Source: Candidatus Binataceae bacterium (GTDB lineage Bacteria; Desulfobacterota; Binatia; Binatales; Binataceae). From it: 38,201 nucleotides of DNA. The notes beneath the pieces were generated by a model that was not told where the DNA came from, did not search any database, and saw only the letters and a program-made list of their open reading frames with translations. Both the position numbers and the translations under genes were made by a program. Where the stretch lies: assembly GCA_024281015.1 (NCBI GenBank), contig JAMXLL010000168.1, positions 1 through 38,201 of the forward strand. Direction: 5' to 3'. Of the stretch, positions 9,041 to 16,924 are shown in pieces. Position 1 is the stretch's first letter. Each line of letters begins with the position of its first letter.

Positions 9041-9963
9041 ACATACACCTCCTGCTCTCGACTGTTGCACTGCGTCCCTATGTGTCTGTGTTCCTGATCG
9101 CCTTCTTATGCATCTCCCTCGTGAATTTTGGGGTGCGCACCACGCTGCTTTTTGCAGCCTTGACCTATGCCGCTGGCCTGGCCTGCGAATATAGTTCGGT
9201 ACACAACGGTTTTCCGTTTGGCCTCTACCACTACGTCGAAGCCACTCGCGGACGCGAGATTTGGGTGATAGGAGTTCCTTTCTTCGATTCGATCTCCTAC
9301 ACATTTCTGGCGTTCGCGAGCTATACGCTTGCTCTCCTGTTGTGTTCGCCGCTCTATCGACGGGGATGGGACCTGCGCGTGCTTGATACTTGGCACATAC
9401 GGCGCTCGGCACGTGTGTGGTTGATGGCGGCGCTGTTCATGGTGATGATCGATACGGTGGTAGATCCGCTGAGTGTGTTAGGCGAGCGCTGGTTTCTCGG
9501 CCGGATTTTCTGGTATGACCCGCCCGGACCCCATTTCGGCGTACCGATCAGCAATTATCTGGGGTGGTATCTCGTGGCCGCGATCAGCGTAGCAATCTTT
9601 CAGGCGCTCGATTCGAAGCTTAATCGCGCTCCCTCCAAGCCATTCGGTGTGTTAGCCGCATTACCCTCGCGTGCCCTGCTCGGCCCGATGCTTTACGCTG
9701 GTATAATCACGTTCGCTATCACGATGCTCTTCGTAGTTCGAGCGGTGGTAATAGGGTGGGCGAGCATATTCATCTTTCTGCCGTTCTTCGTAATGGTGCT
9801 ACATACACTGACACGCAGTGATTGTTATGGCGATGCTGACGCGATCGCGCGCCATCTTGCAGATTTCCCTTTCAATCTGCAGGCGTTAGGAGCGGCCGCG
9901 GTTGCGTCTCGCTGTTACTGCGGGCAAGTTGGCGTTCAGCGCCAAGCTGCCAGGCCTCGCTAA
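9037..9963 (+). CDS. Carotenoid biosynthesis membrane protein, CruF-like (DUF422)
   Basis: A 308-aa polytopic membrane protein of the Caroten_synth family, whose characterised member CruF hydrates the 1',2' end of psi-type carotenoids. Family segments visible are EYSSVHNGFPFGLYHY near residue 50, a DTVVDP segment near 145 in the middle, and the WYDPPGPHFGVPISNYLGW block near 165, with about seven hydrophobic spans around them. GTG 9037 overlaps the hpnA stop as GTGA; an open frame further upstream lies inside hpnA and is not needed. As last gene of the squalene operon, with no phytoene synthase or lycopene gene in view, its substrate may be a C30 or other acyclic polyene; this is inference. 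Its stop overlaps the convergent ddn-like gene by four bases. Confidence 0.85.
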   Translation: MNIHLLLSTVALRPYVSVFLIAFLCISLVNFGVRTTLLFAALTYAAGLACEYSSVHNGFPFGLYHYVEATRGREIWVIGVPFFDSISYTFLAFASYTLALLLCSPLYRRGWDLRVLDTWHIRRSARVWLMAALFMVMIDTVVDPLSVLGERWFLGRIFWYDPPGPHFGVPISNYLGWYLVAAISVAIFQALDSKLNRAPSKPFGVLAALPSRALLGPMLYAGIITFAITMLFVVRAVVIGWASIFIFLPFFVMVLHTLTRSDCYGDADAIARHLADFPFNLQALGAAAVASRCYCGQVGVQRQAARPR

Positions 9964-10376
9964 CTCGCCCTTTCGAGCACCACTACCGGTATCTGCCTGG
10001 TAGTTTTCTTCTGGTAATCGTAAAAAACAGGGAGTTTGTCGGCTTGAACTTTAAACAGCCGATCGCGTTCTTCACCGCTTGTAATACGTGCCCGTGCCTG
10101 AAATCGCTCGGTTCCGAGCTCCACCGTTACTATCGGATTGGCTTCCAGGTTGCAGAACCAGCCCGGATTGTGGGATGAGCCCGCGAACGATGCAATTACA
10201 AAAATGCGGTCACCCTCCTTGGTGTAGGCGAGAGGTTTGGTTAGCGTACGCCCGGTCTTGTTGCCGGTCGTGGTGAGCAGGAGCACCGGCACTCCCTGCA
10301 TCTGCCCGCCGACCTTGCCTTGGTTCGCCCGGAATTCCGAAACCACTTTTTGATTGAAATCGTTCAGTTCCGACAT
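9960..10376 (-). CDS. Deazaflavin (F420)-dependent nitroreductase-family protein
   Basis: A 138-aa split-barrel protein of the Ddn/F420H2-dependent reductase family. Family signatures are TTTGNKTGRTLTKPL (residues 35-49), expected to contact the F420 phosphate, and HNPGWFCNLEANPIVTVELG (about 69-88). The presence of such a protein suggests the host makes F420, though no F420 biosynthesis gene is in the window. ATG at 10376 is preceded by a ggggaga ribosome-binding site. It stands alone: convergent with the hopanoid operon, with which it shares four bases, and separated from tatD by 121 bases that hold its promoter. Physiological substrate unknown. Confidence 0.85.
   Translation of the reverse strand: MSELNDFNQKVVSEFRANQGKVGGQMQGVPVLLLTTTGNKTGRTLTKPLAYTKEGDRIFVIASFAGSSHNPGWFCNLEANPIVTVELGTERFQARARITSGEERDRLFKVQADKLPVFYDYQKKTTRQIPVVVLERAS
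9982..10010 (+). terminator. Probable intrinsic terminator of the hopanoid operon
   Basis: An eight-pair stem actaccgg (9982-9989) pairs with cc-t-ggtagt (9996-10004), with a single bulged T at 9998 and a six-base loop, followed by a T-rich run (tttctt). It lies 19 bases after the CruF-like stop, on the plus strand, inside the 3' coding end of the convergent ddn-like gene. The structure is read by eye; no folding energy was computed. Confidence 0.55.
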
Positions 10377-10497
10377 GGTTGTTCTCCCCGGACCAGAAGT
10401 CGAGCTGAATTTTGCACCAGCTTCTTACATCGAGAGTATTCAAGCAAGCGCGCGCACGTGCACGCCGTGCGATCTGGTAACGGACCGCAGCGGCCGG

Positions 10498-11340
10498 TCA
10501 AACCGCGAATCCGAACAGACGGCCGGCATTTTCCGCGGTCGCACGGGCCATAGCATCGGCTGATAACCCGCGAAGTTCGGCGAGCACTGCCAGAGTGCGT
10601 GTTACGTAGGCGGGTTCATTGCGCTTGCCCCGGTAAGGTTCCGGCGCGAGATATGGCGCGTCTGTTTCGACCAGCAGGCGTTCGACCGGTACCAGCCGCG
10701 CCGCCTCGCGGACCCGTCCGGCATTTCGGAAAGTCAGGATTCCGGAAAAGGAAATAAAAAAGCCCAGTTCCAGAAACATCAGCGCCGCCGAGGCGTCGCC
10801 AGTGAAACAATGAATCACGCCACCGCGTGCAGGCATCCCGGCTTCTTCCGCTATCCTGGCAAGCTGCTTTTCGGCGTCGCGGCAATGAACTACGATCGGC
10901 TTGTTGAGTGAGCTCGCCAGGTCAAAATGGCGCCGTAACGACGCCTCCTGCGCCGCCGCTGGCGAATGCATGTAATGAAAATCCAGACCGGTCTCCCCAA
11001 TTCCGACCACCTTGGGCGACGCTGCGAGCTCGCGCAACTGGGTTATACGTACGTCGCTGCACGTGCTGGCATCATGCGGATGCACCCCTACAACGGCATA
11101 GACGCCCTGGTTGCGGTCAGCGATTTCGACAGCCAGCCGGTCGGTATCGATCGGTCCGGATGCGCCTACTGAAACGATTGCGGTAACACCGGCGAGTCGC
11201 GCCCTCGCGATTGTCTCGTCGACCTCGTCGCGCAAGCGTGCGTCTGCGAGGTGGCAATGACTATCTACCAGAGGGCGGGATGATAAAGAGTCATGCCCGC
11301 TCCCCGGTTGAGGGTACCGATCGGGGGTCTCTCCGCTCAC
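10498..11340 (-). CDS. tatD: TatD-family metal-dependent DNase
   Basis: A 280-aa TIM-barrel hydrolase with the metal-binding DSHCHL motif near residue 27, the GETGLDFH segment with its catalytic Glu, the VHCRDA strand, the HCFTG segment and ETDAPYLAPEP near the end. Members are 3'-5' exonucleases acting on DNA/RNA in repair, or D-tyrosyl-tRNA-type hydrolases in some annotations. The GTG start overlaps the metG stop as GTGA, so it is translated from the metG transcript. About 25 residues precede the conserved domain without recognisable motif. Confidence 0.93.
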   Translation of the reverse strand: MSGETPDRYPQPGSGHDSLSSRPLVDSHCHLADARLRDEVDETIARARLAGVTAIVSVGASGPIDTDRLAVEIADRNQGVYAVVGVHPHDASTCSDVRITQLRELAASPKVVGIGETGLDFHYMHSPAAAQEASLRRHFDLASSLNKPIVVHCRDAEKQLARIAEEAGMPARGGVIHCFTGDASAALMFLELGFFISFSGILTFRNAGRVREAARLVPVERLLVETDAPYLAPEPYRGKRNEPAYVTRTLAVLAELRGLSADAMARATAENAGRLFGFAV

Positions 11341-12920
11341 GCTCTTGCTGTCTTCTCTATTCGCGGGAACAACGCGATGGGTGGATTGACCGTGTGTCCG
11401 GCCTTGAGACCGTGACCATACGGGGCCCGGGCTTGGGCGCCGCTGGCGTTAAGCAGGTCGAAGATTTTGCCAGTGGTCACCGGCATGAATGGCTCGAGCG
11501 TATCCGCGATTACTCGGAGGGCCTCGAGCAGGTTGGCGAGAATCTGCGCCACCTCATTCAACCTGGCCGGATCTCTGGCGAGAGTGAACGGGGAGGTTGT
11601 CACAATGTACTTATTGGCGGTATCAAGTGCGGTCCAGACCTCATCCAGCGCGCGCTTGAAATCGAGATCCTCCGTTACCCGGTTGATAACCGGTGAAGGG
11701 AGTTGTTCAATGGTTTTCCAATTCACCCCTTGATAAACACCATCCGCCACGCCCTGCGGGACTGCTCTTACCTCGCCATTGAAATAACGCGCAGCCATCG
11801 ACAACACTCGGCTGACGAGATTACCGAGGTCATTTGCCAGGTCCGCGTTGTAGCGTTCGATCAAACGCTCCTCGGAAAAGTCGCCGTCCAGCCCGTAAAC
11901 CATTTCGCGCATAACAAAGTAGCGCAGAACGTCGTGGCCGAATGCCCGCTCATACGAAACCGGATCGGCCACGTTACCCGAGCTTTTCGACATGCGTGCC
12001 CCGCCAAAGTTCAGCCACCCATGAACATTTAAATGGCGAAACAACGGCAGCCCGGCTGCGAGCAAAATTGGTGGCCAGTACACCGCGTGCGTCTTGAGGA
12101 TGTCTTTGCCGATGAAATGCTCGGTATGGGGCCAAACGTCATGAGCGAACGCTTCCAGGCCCAGGCGGGTCGCCGGCTCGCTGACATAGGCCCAAAAAGC
12201 ATCGTACCAGACATAGGTTACGTAATTGGCATCGAATGGCAGCTCGATACCCCAATCAAGCCGCGCCTTGGGGCGGGAAATGCATAGATCGGTAAGGGGC
12301 TCGGCCAGCATGTTGAGTGCTTCACTGCGAAATCGTTCGGGACGAATAAAATCGGGATTGGAGCGTAGATGCGCCAGCACCTGCTCACGATATTTTTCGA
12401 TCCGCAGAAAATAATTGCCCTCGCTGATCAATTCGACGGGCTTGTTGTGCGAGGGACAAAGATTTCCCGGCAATAACTCCTTGTCAGTGTAAAAGCGCTC
12501 GCAGTCAACACAGTAGAGACCCTCGTAATCGCGGAAATAGATATCGCCTCGTTGATAGGTGCGGTTGAGCATCTCCTGCACGAAACGCTCGTGGACTGGA
12601 TCGGTAGTGCGCACCCAGAAGTCGACCGCCGGAGCTTTGCGGGCGGCCGCAGTGACGTTGAGGCCGGCAAAGGCCTGGCGAAACAGCTCGCTCATCTGGT
12701 CGGTATAGGCCTTGGGCCTTAAACCCTGGGCCAGGGCGGCGCGCCGAATTTTATCGCCGTGCTCGTCGGTACCACTGAGAAAGCTGACCTGGTCGTGTCC
12801 GAGCTTGCGCCGCAGGGCGCGCGCAAACGTATCTGCCGCCAATGCCTCGTAGGCGCTGCCCACGTGGGGAGCGCCGTTACAATAGAAAATCGCAGTAGTT
12901 ATATGGACCCTCTCACTCAT
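11337..12920 (-). CDS. metG: Methionyl-tRNA synthetase
   Basis: Charges tRNA-Met with methionine in the cytoplasm. From ATG 12920 the protein is 527 aa. The HIGH-type motif is HVGS near residue 19. A zinc knuckle with CVDC and CPSH lies about residues 120-150. The KMSKS loop is ARMSKSSGN near 300, and the anticodon-binding helical domain follows. No C-terminal tRNA-binding (Trbp111-like) domain is present, as in the shorter MetRS class. The frame is open upstream to 13019, but ATG 12920 at the end of ricT (eight-base overlap) fits the protein's natural start, MSERVHIT. Confidence 0.96.
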   Translation of the reverse strand: MSERVHITTAIFYCNGAPHVGSAYEALAADTFARALRRKLGHDQVSFLSGTDEHGDKIRRAALAQGLRPKAYTDQMSELFRQAFAGLNVTAAARKAPAVDFWVRTTDPVHERFVQEMLNRTYQRGDIYFRDYEGLYCVDCERFYTDKELLPGNLCPSHNKPVELISEGNYFLRIEKYREQVLAHLRSNPDFIRPERFRSEALNMLAEPLTDLCISRPKARLDWGIELPFDANYVTYVWYDAFWAYVSEPATRLGLEAFAHDVWPHTEHFIGKDILKTHAVYWPPILLAAGLPLFRHLNVHGWLNFGGARMSKSSGNVADPVSYERAFGHDVLRYFVMREMVYGLDGDFSEERLIERYNADLANDLGNLVSRVLSMAARYFNGEVRAVPQGVADGVYQGVNWKTIEQLPSPVINRVTEDLDFKRALDEVWTALDTANKYIVTTSPFTLARDPARLNEVAQILANLLEALRVIADTLEPFMPVTTGKIFDLLNASGAQARAPYGHGLKAGHTVNPPIALFPRIEKTARA

Positions 12921-13803
12921 CGCTACTGTCAGGTCCTGACGCCGCGCCATGGTCGGGCTGGCGGCGCAAGTCGACGAGGTCTTCGAGGGTCGCTTCGACC
13001 ACTCCCCCGTCTTGCTCAAGCTGGATGAGCACGCTCTGCTTCAGTATGTTCTGGCGTAGCACCTTGCCATTGCCTTTGACAGATTCTACCCGTTTCCCTA
13101 CATTCGGCAGTGCCCGCTTGAGTTCGAGATAGGAGCCGTACTCGTAGCGAAGGCAACACTTGAGCCGCCCGCACATTCCGGCTAAGCGCGACGGATTCAA
13201 CGCTAAGCCCTGGTCGCGCGCCATTTTGACCGTTACCGAATCGAAGTCGCGCAGCCACGAAGAGCAGCAGAGTTCCCGTCCGCACGGCCCGATCGCACCG
13301 ATGACCTTGGTTTCGTCGCGATGACCAATTTGCTTCATCTCTACGCGAACGCGCAGTGCCTGCACCAAATCACGAACCAGTTCCCGAAAATCGATGCGGT
13401 TATCAGCGCTGAAGTAGAAAACTGCCTTGCGTCCTTCAAGGTTGTAATCGACTGTCACCAGCTTCATCGACAGACCGCGCTGACGGATTCGTTCAGCACA
13501 CAAGCGCTGAGCATAGGCTTCGCGCGAAAGGATGTCGTCCTCTAGCCGCCAGTCACGTTCCTCGGCGAGGCGTATTACGGATTTGAGCTGGCTCAGATCT
13601 AGGGTTTGCGCCGGCTCATGAGGCTCAATTTCCACGGTGCCGAGGCGCGTGCCGATATCGCTTTCGACCACTACGCGATCGCCACGCTTTAAGGAAAATC
13701 CGGCACTAAGATAACTGTACAAATGACCGGTGGGTTGCAACGCTATCGCCACGATCTTCGGTAGCTCGGGCTGGTTCTCGAATGGATCGAAATAGTCTGA
13801 CAC
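12913..13803 (-). CDS. ricT: PSP1-domain protein, RicT/YaaT family
   Basis: A 296-aa PSP1-family protein. In Bacillus subtilis RicT is part of the RicA-RicF-RicT Fe-S complex that supports RNA maturation by RNase Y. Two CxxxxCC motifs are present, C174/C179/C180 and C211/C216/C217, matching the positions that ligate the [4Fe-4S] cluster in RicT. Partners RicA and RicF are not visible here. The GTG start at 13803 abuts the holB stop exactly, and the gene overlaps metG by eight bases. The acidic C-terminal tail (about 275-296) is not conserved. The holB-ricT-metG order resembles the Bacillus chromosome. Confidence 0.9.
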   Translation of the reverse strand: MSDYFDPFENQPELPKIVAIALQPTGHLYSYLSAGFSLKRGDRVVVESDIGTRLGTVEIEPHEPAQTLDLSQLKSVIRLAEERDWRLEDDILSREAYAQRLCAERIRQRGLSMKLVTVDYNLEGRKAVFYFSADNRIDFRELVRDLVQALRVRVEMKQIGHRDETKVIGAIGPCGRELCCSSWLRDFDSVTVKMARDQGLALNPSRLAGMCGRLKCCLRYEYGSYLELKRALPNVGKRVESVKGNGKVLRQNILKQSVLIQLEQDGGVVEATLEDLVDLRRQPDHGAASGPDSSDE

Positions 13804-14877
13804 CTATCGGCCCCTCAGCGCCGCGCCTGCCGTCATCCACCAATTCTCGCCCTGGAGGCGCGGATTAGCCATCTCGTTCACCGCCGCATGCGCATCAAGG
13901 GCCCGCTCCAATAGCTCCGCCAACGTGCCAGTATCAGTCGTTTGGGCGAATTGGGTCATCATACGGGCCACTTCCGGCGAAGCAGCGTTCAGTTCCGCCT
14001 GAAGCAGTTTGAAGCATAGCATTTCCTCAAGTATCCGCGCGATTAGCTCGAAATTGTCGGTGGCTTGCTCGCGAGTGCCGAAGAACTGCTGAGCCAGCGC
14101 GTTAGCCTCAACGAAGCCGGTTTGGGCGGCGCGGTTTAGTGCTTTCAGCAGCTCTGCGATCGGAGGAACCGCACCGTCGGCCAGCGCGAATGCCCGCATC
14201 ACACTCCCTCGCGCCAGGCGTGTGATTGCCGCGGCCCTTTCCGGCGGGATGCCGAGGCGCGCTGTCAGAACGGCTTGAACTTCCGCAGCTTGGAGCGGTC
14301 CGAAACGAATCGGGCGCATCCGCGACCGGATCGTATCGAGCAACGCACGCTCGCTCTTGGTTACCATCAAGATGACGGTATGAGCGGGTGGTTCCTCAAT
14401 AGTTTTCAAAAGCGCGTTTTGGGCCGGTATGTTGAGGGTTTCGGCGTCATCGATGATCGCTACGCGGCGAGTGCCCCGCGACGGCCGGACCGCGAGCCGC
14501 TCGATAAAGTCGCGTACCTGTTCGATTAGGACCTCAGTCCGCTTGGGGTTCCGTGCGATATAGATGAAGTCGGGATGCACCCCAGTGGCAATCTGCACAC
14601 ATGCTGGACAACAATCGCAATGAACCGCCGGCCGCGCCGTCCTGGCACTTGTGGTCGCAGGCGCACTGCTCCGCACCGCACAATTTTCAGGTGTGCAGCA
14701 AAATTCTTCTCCAGGCGAACGCTCACACAAGACGCTATGCGCCAGCGCATGCGCCACCAATGCCTTGCCGATACTAGCTGGTCCGATAAGCAGATAAGCG
14801 TGATACGGTCGGTGGACGATTTCAGCGGCGAGGGCCGCAATTTGTCCTTTGTTGCCGACAATTCCGCGAAAGCTCAT
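13804..14877 (-). CDS. holB: DNA polymerase III delta' subunit
   Basis: Clamp-loader AAA+ stator subunit, 357 aa. The P-loop is GPASIGKA (32-39), with Ala where ATP-hydrolysing paralogues have Ser/Thr, as usual for delta'. Walker-B-like IIDDAE and the arginine-finger segment TIRSRM follow. The zinc module is cysteine-rich: C51, C60, C61, C66, C87, C89, C90 and C93. An insertion of roughly 30 residues rich in Ala/Thr/Ser/Arg separates the two groups of cysteines. The ATGA overlap with tmk fixes the start. Confidence 0.92.
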   Translation of the reverse strand: MSFRGIVGNKGQIAALAAEIVHRPYHAYLLIGPASIGKALVAHALAHSVLCERSPGEEFCCTPENCAVRSSAPATTSARTARPAVHCDCCPACVQIATGVHPDFIYIARNPKRTEVLIEQVRDFIERLAVRPSRGTRRVAIIDDAETLNIPAQNALLKTIEEPPAHTVILMVTKSERALLDTIRSRMRPIRFGPLQAAEVQAVLTARLGIPPERAAAITRLARGSVMRAFALADGAVPPIAELLKALNRAAQTGFVEANALAQQFFGTREQATDNFELIARILEEMLCFKLLQAELNAASPEVARMMTQFAQTTDTGTLAELLERALDAHAAVNEMANPRLQGENWWMTAGAALRGR

Positions 14878-15518
14878 CGAGTAGCCGCTGTTCGTTGTAA
14901 AACCAGTCGCAATATTTCAGCACTGACCTCGGCCGGTCCTCGGGTCGAGTCCAGCAGCACGATACGTGAAGGCTCGTGGCGCGCGATCATGCGAAAGCCC
15001 TCGCGGACGCGCCGATGAAACTCGATGGGTTCGCTTTCGAACCGGTCCCGGACGCGAGTAGCGCGCTCGGCGCGCTTCTCGGTCCGTGCCAGCCCGATTT
15101 CGGGCGGACAATCGAGCACGATGGTCAGGTCGGGAGTGATCCCATTACTGGCGAATGAATTCAGCTCGCGCAGCATAGTAAGGTCGAGGCCGCGACCATA
15201 GCCTTGATAAGCGATGGTGGAATCGCAGAAGCGGTCGGAAATCACCACGAGGCCATTGTCCAGCGCAGGCCGCAATTTCTCGCGCACGTGCTGCGCGCGA
15301 TCCGCGAGCACCAACAGCAACTCAGTACCTAACTCCAGCGAAATACTGCTATCGAGGAAAATTGTGCGAATTGACTCGCCTGCGCGAGTGCCGCCGGGTT
15401 CGCGAGTGACCACTGCCTGGTTCCCGCGCGCGCGCAATTCCTGACCGAGGAGAGCGGCTTGAGTACTCTTTCCTGATCCCTCGATGCCTTCCAGGGTGAC
15501 GAACCAGCCGCGAGCCAT
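14874..15518 (-). CDS. tmk: Thymidylate kinase
   Basis: Phosphorylates dTMP to dTDP. The 214-aa protein starts at ATG 15518, which overlaps the prepilin peptidase stop (TAATG). P-loop EGIEGSGKST is at residues 10-19; the TREPGGT substrate loop, the DRFCDSTIAYQGYGRGLD segment and the VLDCPPEIGLART region follow as expected. An open frame extends five codons further upstream but is less likely. It is followed by holB through a four-base ATGA overlap, the common tmk-holB pairing of dNTP supply and replication. Confidence 0.95.
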   Translation of the reverse strand: MARGWFVTLEGIEGSGKSTQAALLGQELRARGNQAVVTREPGGTRAGESIRTIFLDSSISLELGTELLLVLADRAQHVREKLRPALDNGLVVISDRFCDSTIAYQGYGRGLDLTMLRELNSFASNGITPDLTIVLDCPPEIGLARTEKRAERATRVRDRFESEPIEFHRRVREGFRMIARHEPSRIVLLDSTRGPAEVSAEILRLVLQRTAATR

Positions 15519-16399
15519 TAGTGCAGATACCACTGCGCCAGCGCCGGCTGAAACAGCGCAAAAATGCCGGCCGCCAGCGCCAGAAATGGACCAAACGGAA
15601 TCTCGGTCTGCAGGAATCCGCTAACGGCTTCAGAACCTGCCGCATTCGCTTCCGCATTGACCGCGCTTCCGACTTCGTCGATCAACGGCCGGGCGGGCTC
15701 GCCCCCAAGCGCAATCGTGACCGCTCCTATAGTTCCCAACGCCGAACCCGCGAACAATGTGAAAATCGTGCCGGGCCAACCAAGGAATGCGCCTACCATC
15801 GCCAGCAACCACACATCGCCCATCCCAACTCCTTCGCGGCCGCGAATCCGCGAGTAGACTTCACCGGTGATGAGCAGGAATCCGGCCCCGATAACGATAC
15901 CGGCCAATGAGCTTTGCCAGCCCACTTCGGGCATCACCCACCACGCCATAAGCACACCGACTGGAATTCCGGAAAAAGTGATCACATTGGGGATGACACG
16001 CCAATCATAATCAACCAGTGCCGCAACGAAGAGACCCGCACACAACAGGTAGCGCGCCAAGGCGTCGAGCGGGGCGAAACTCAAGTACAAGTATAACGCG
16101 GCGGACGCCAGCGCCAACTCCGTCAAAAAATAGCGGAACGGGATCTTGGTGCCGCATGCGGCACATCTTCCCCGCAGGCCAAGGTAGGCTACGATTGGCA
16201 CGTTGGCCCAGAAGGGCAATGACCTGCGACAGCCCGGACAGAACGAACGTGGAGCAACGATCGAAATATCACGAGGTAGCCGGTAGGCTACAACGTTGAC
16301 AAAGCTACCGGCGCAGGCGCCGGCTGCAAATACGATCAACGCGAGAGCTGCCCGCTGCGCATCCACGGCCGCGCCCCCTCCAGGCGAAGCATCAGGCAC
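15518..16399 (-). CDS. pilD: Type IV prepilin peptidase / leader peptidase (A24 family)
   Basis: Membrane aspartate protease that cleaves and N-methylates type IV prepilins or type II pseudopilins. The 293-aa protein has the N-terminal cytoplasmic zinc-type domain with C54/C57 and C79/C82. The two catalytic regions are VDYDWRVIPN (D130-D132) and GMGDVW (D195), and about seven hydrophobic spans are visible. The GTG start at 16399 is supported by the following PGGG leader and first membrane span; no upstream gene overlaps it. No pilin or secretion genes lie in this window, so the substrates are elsewhere. Confidence 0.92.
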   Translation of the reverse strand: MPDASPGGGAAVDAQRAALALIVFAAGACAGSFVNVVAYRLPRDISIVAPRSFCPGCRRSLPFWANVPIVAYLGLRGRCAACGTKIPFRYFLTELALASAALYLYLSFAPLDALARYLLCAGLFVAALVDYDWRVIPNVITFSGIPVGVLMAWWVMPEVGWQSSLAGIVIGAGFLLITGEVYSRIRGREGVGMGDVWLLAMVGAFLGWPGTIFTLFAGSALGTIGAVTIALGGEPARPLIDEVGSAVNAEANAAGSEAVSGFLQTEIPFGPFLALAAGIFALFQPALAQWYLH

Positions 16400-16462
16400 C
16401 CCACCGACTGAAGATTGTAAAAATTCGCAGTGGCCGCCTGGTGGCTTCTCTCTGACTTTGCC

Positions 16463-16858
16463 TCAACACGGTAGCACGCTGACATATACCGAGCGTTCGC
16501 GTGGCCCGTCGAATTCGGTCAGCATCACACCCTGCCAGCGCCCGATGGCGAGCTTGCCCCCATGAACAGGCACGTTAATCGAGGTGCTCAACATAGCCGA
16601 TAGGATATGCGCCTGCGAGTTGCCCTCTGAATGCTTATAGCCGGCCTCGCGCGGGACCATCCGCTCAAGCTGCCTGAGCATGTCGGAGGTAACGTCGGGG
16701 TCCCAGTTTTCCGAAACTATGATCGAAGCGGTGGTATGCGGCACAAACAAATTACACAAACCATCCTGTGCACCTTGTTCAGCAACCGCCCGATTCACCT
16801 CGGCGGTAATATCGATGATGGCAAGGCGCTCCGGTGTTTTAACTTTGAACTCGACCAC
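16463..16858 (-). CDS. YjbQ-family protein (UPF0047)
   Basis: A 131-aa protein of the YjbQ family; some members show weak thiamine-phosphate synthase activity, but the physiological role is unknown. Conserved elements are VPHTTASIIVSEN (about 39-51), the DPDV Asp pair and the HSEGNSQAHI segment (about 76-85), whose histidines line the metal site in the known fold. The GTG start at 16858 has no nearby in-frame ATG. It sits between mutM (66 bases upstream) and the prepilin peptidase (63 bases downstream), both on the same strand. Confidence 0.9.
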   Translation of the reverse strand: MVEFKVKTPERLAIIDITAEVNRAVAEQGAQDGLCNLFVPHTTASIIVSENWDPDVTSDMLRQLERMVPREAGYKHSEGNSQAHILSAMLSTSINVPVHGGKLAIGRWQGVMLTEFDGPRERSVYVSVLPC

Positions 16859-16924
16859 GTTTAAAGCTTACGTTTAATACTCATGGCATTCCATCACCGC
16901 CTGAACGAGCGGCCCTGCTCGGAA

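Noticed and set aside
10483-10499. Five-pair inverted repeat gaccg/cggtc at the tatD stop
   Set aside because: Stem is short and no T-run follows on the minus strand.
11211-11696. A 161-aa plus-strand open frame opposite tatD and metG
   Set aside because: It is antisense to two secure genes and shows no recognisable motif.
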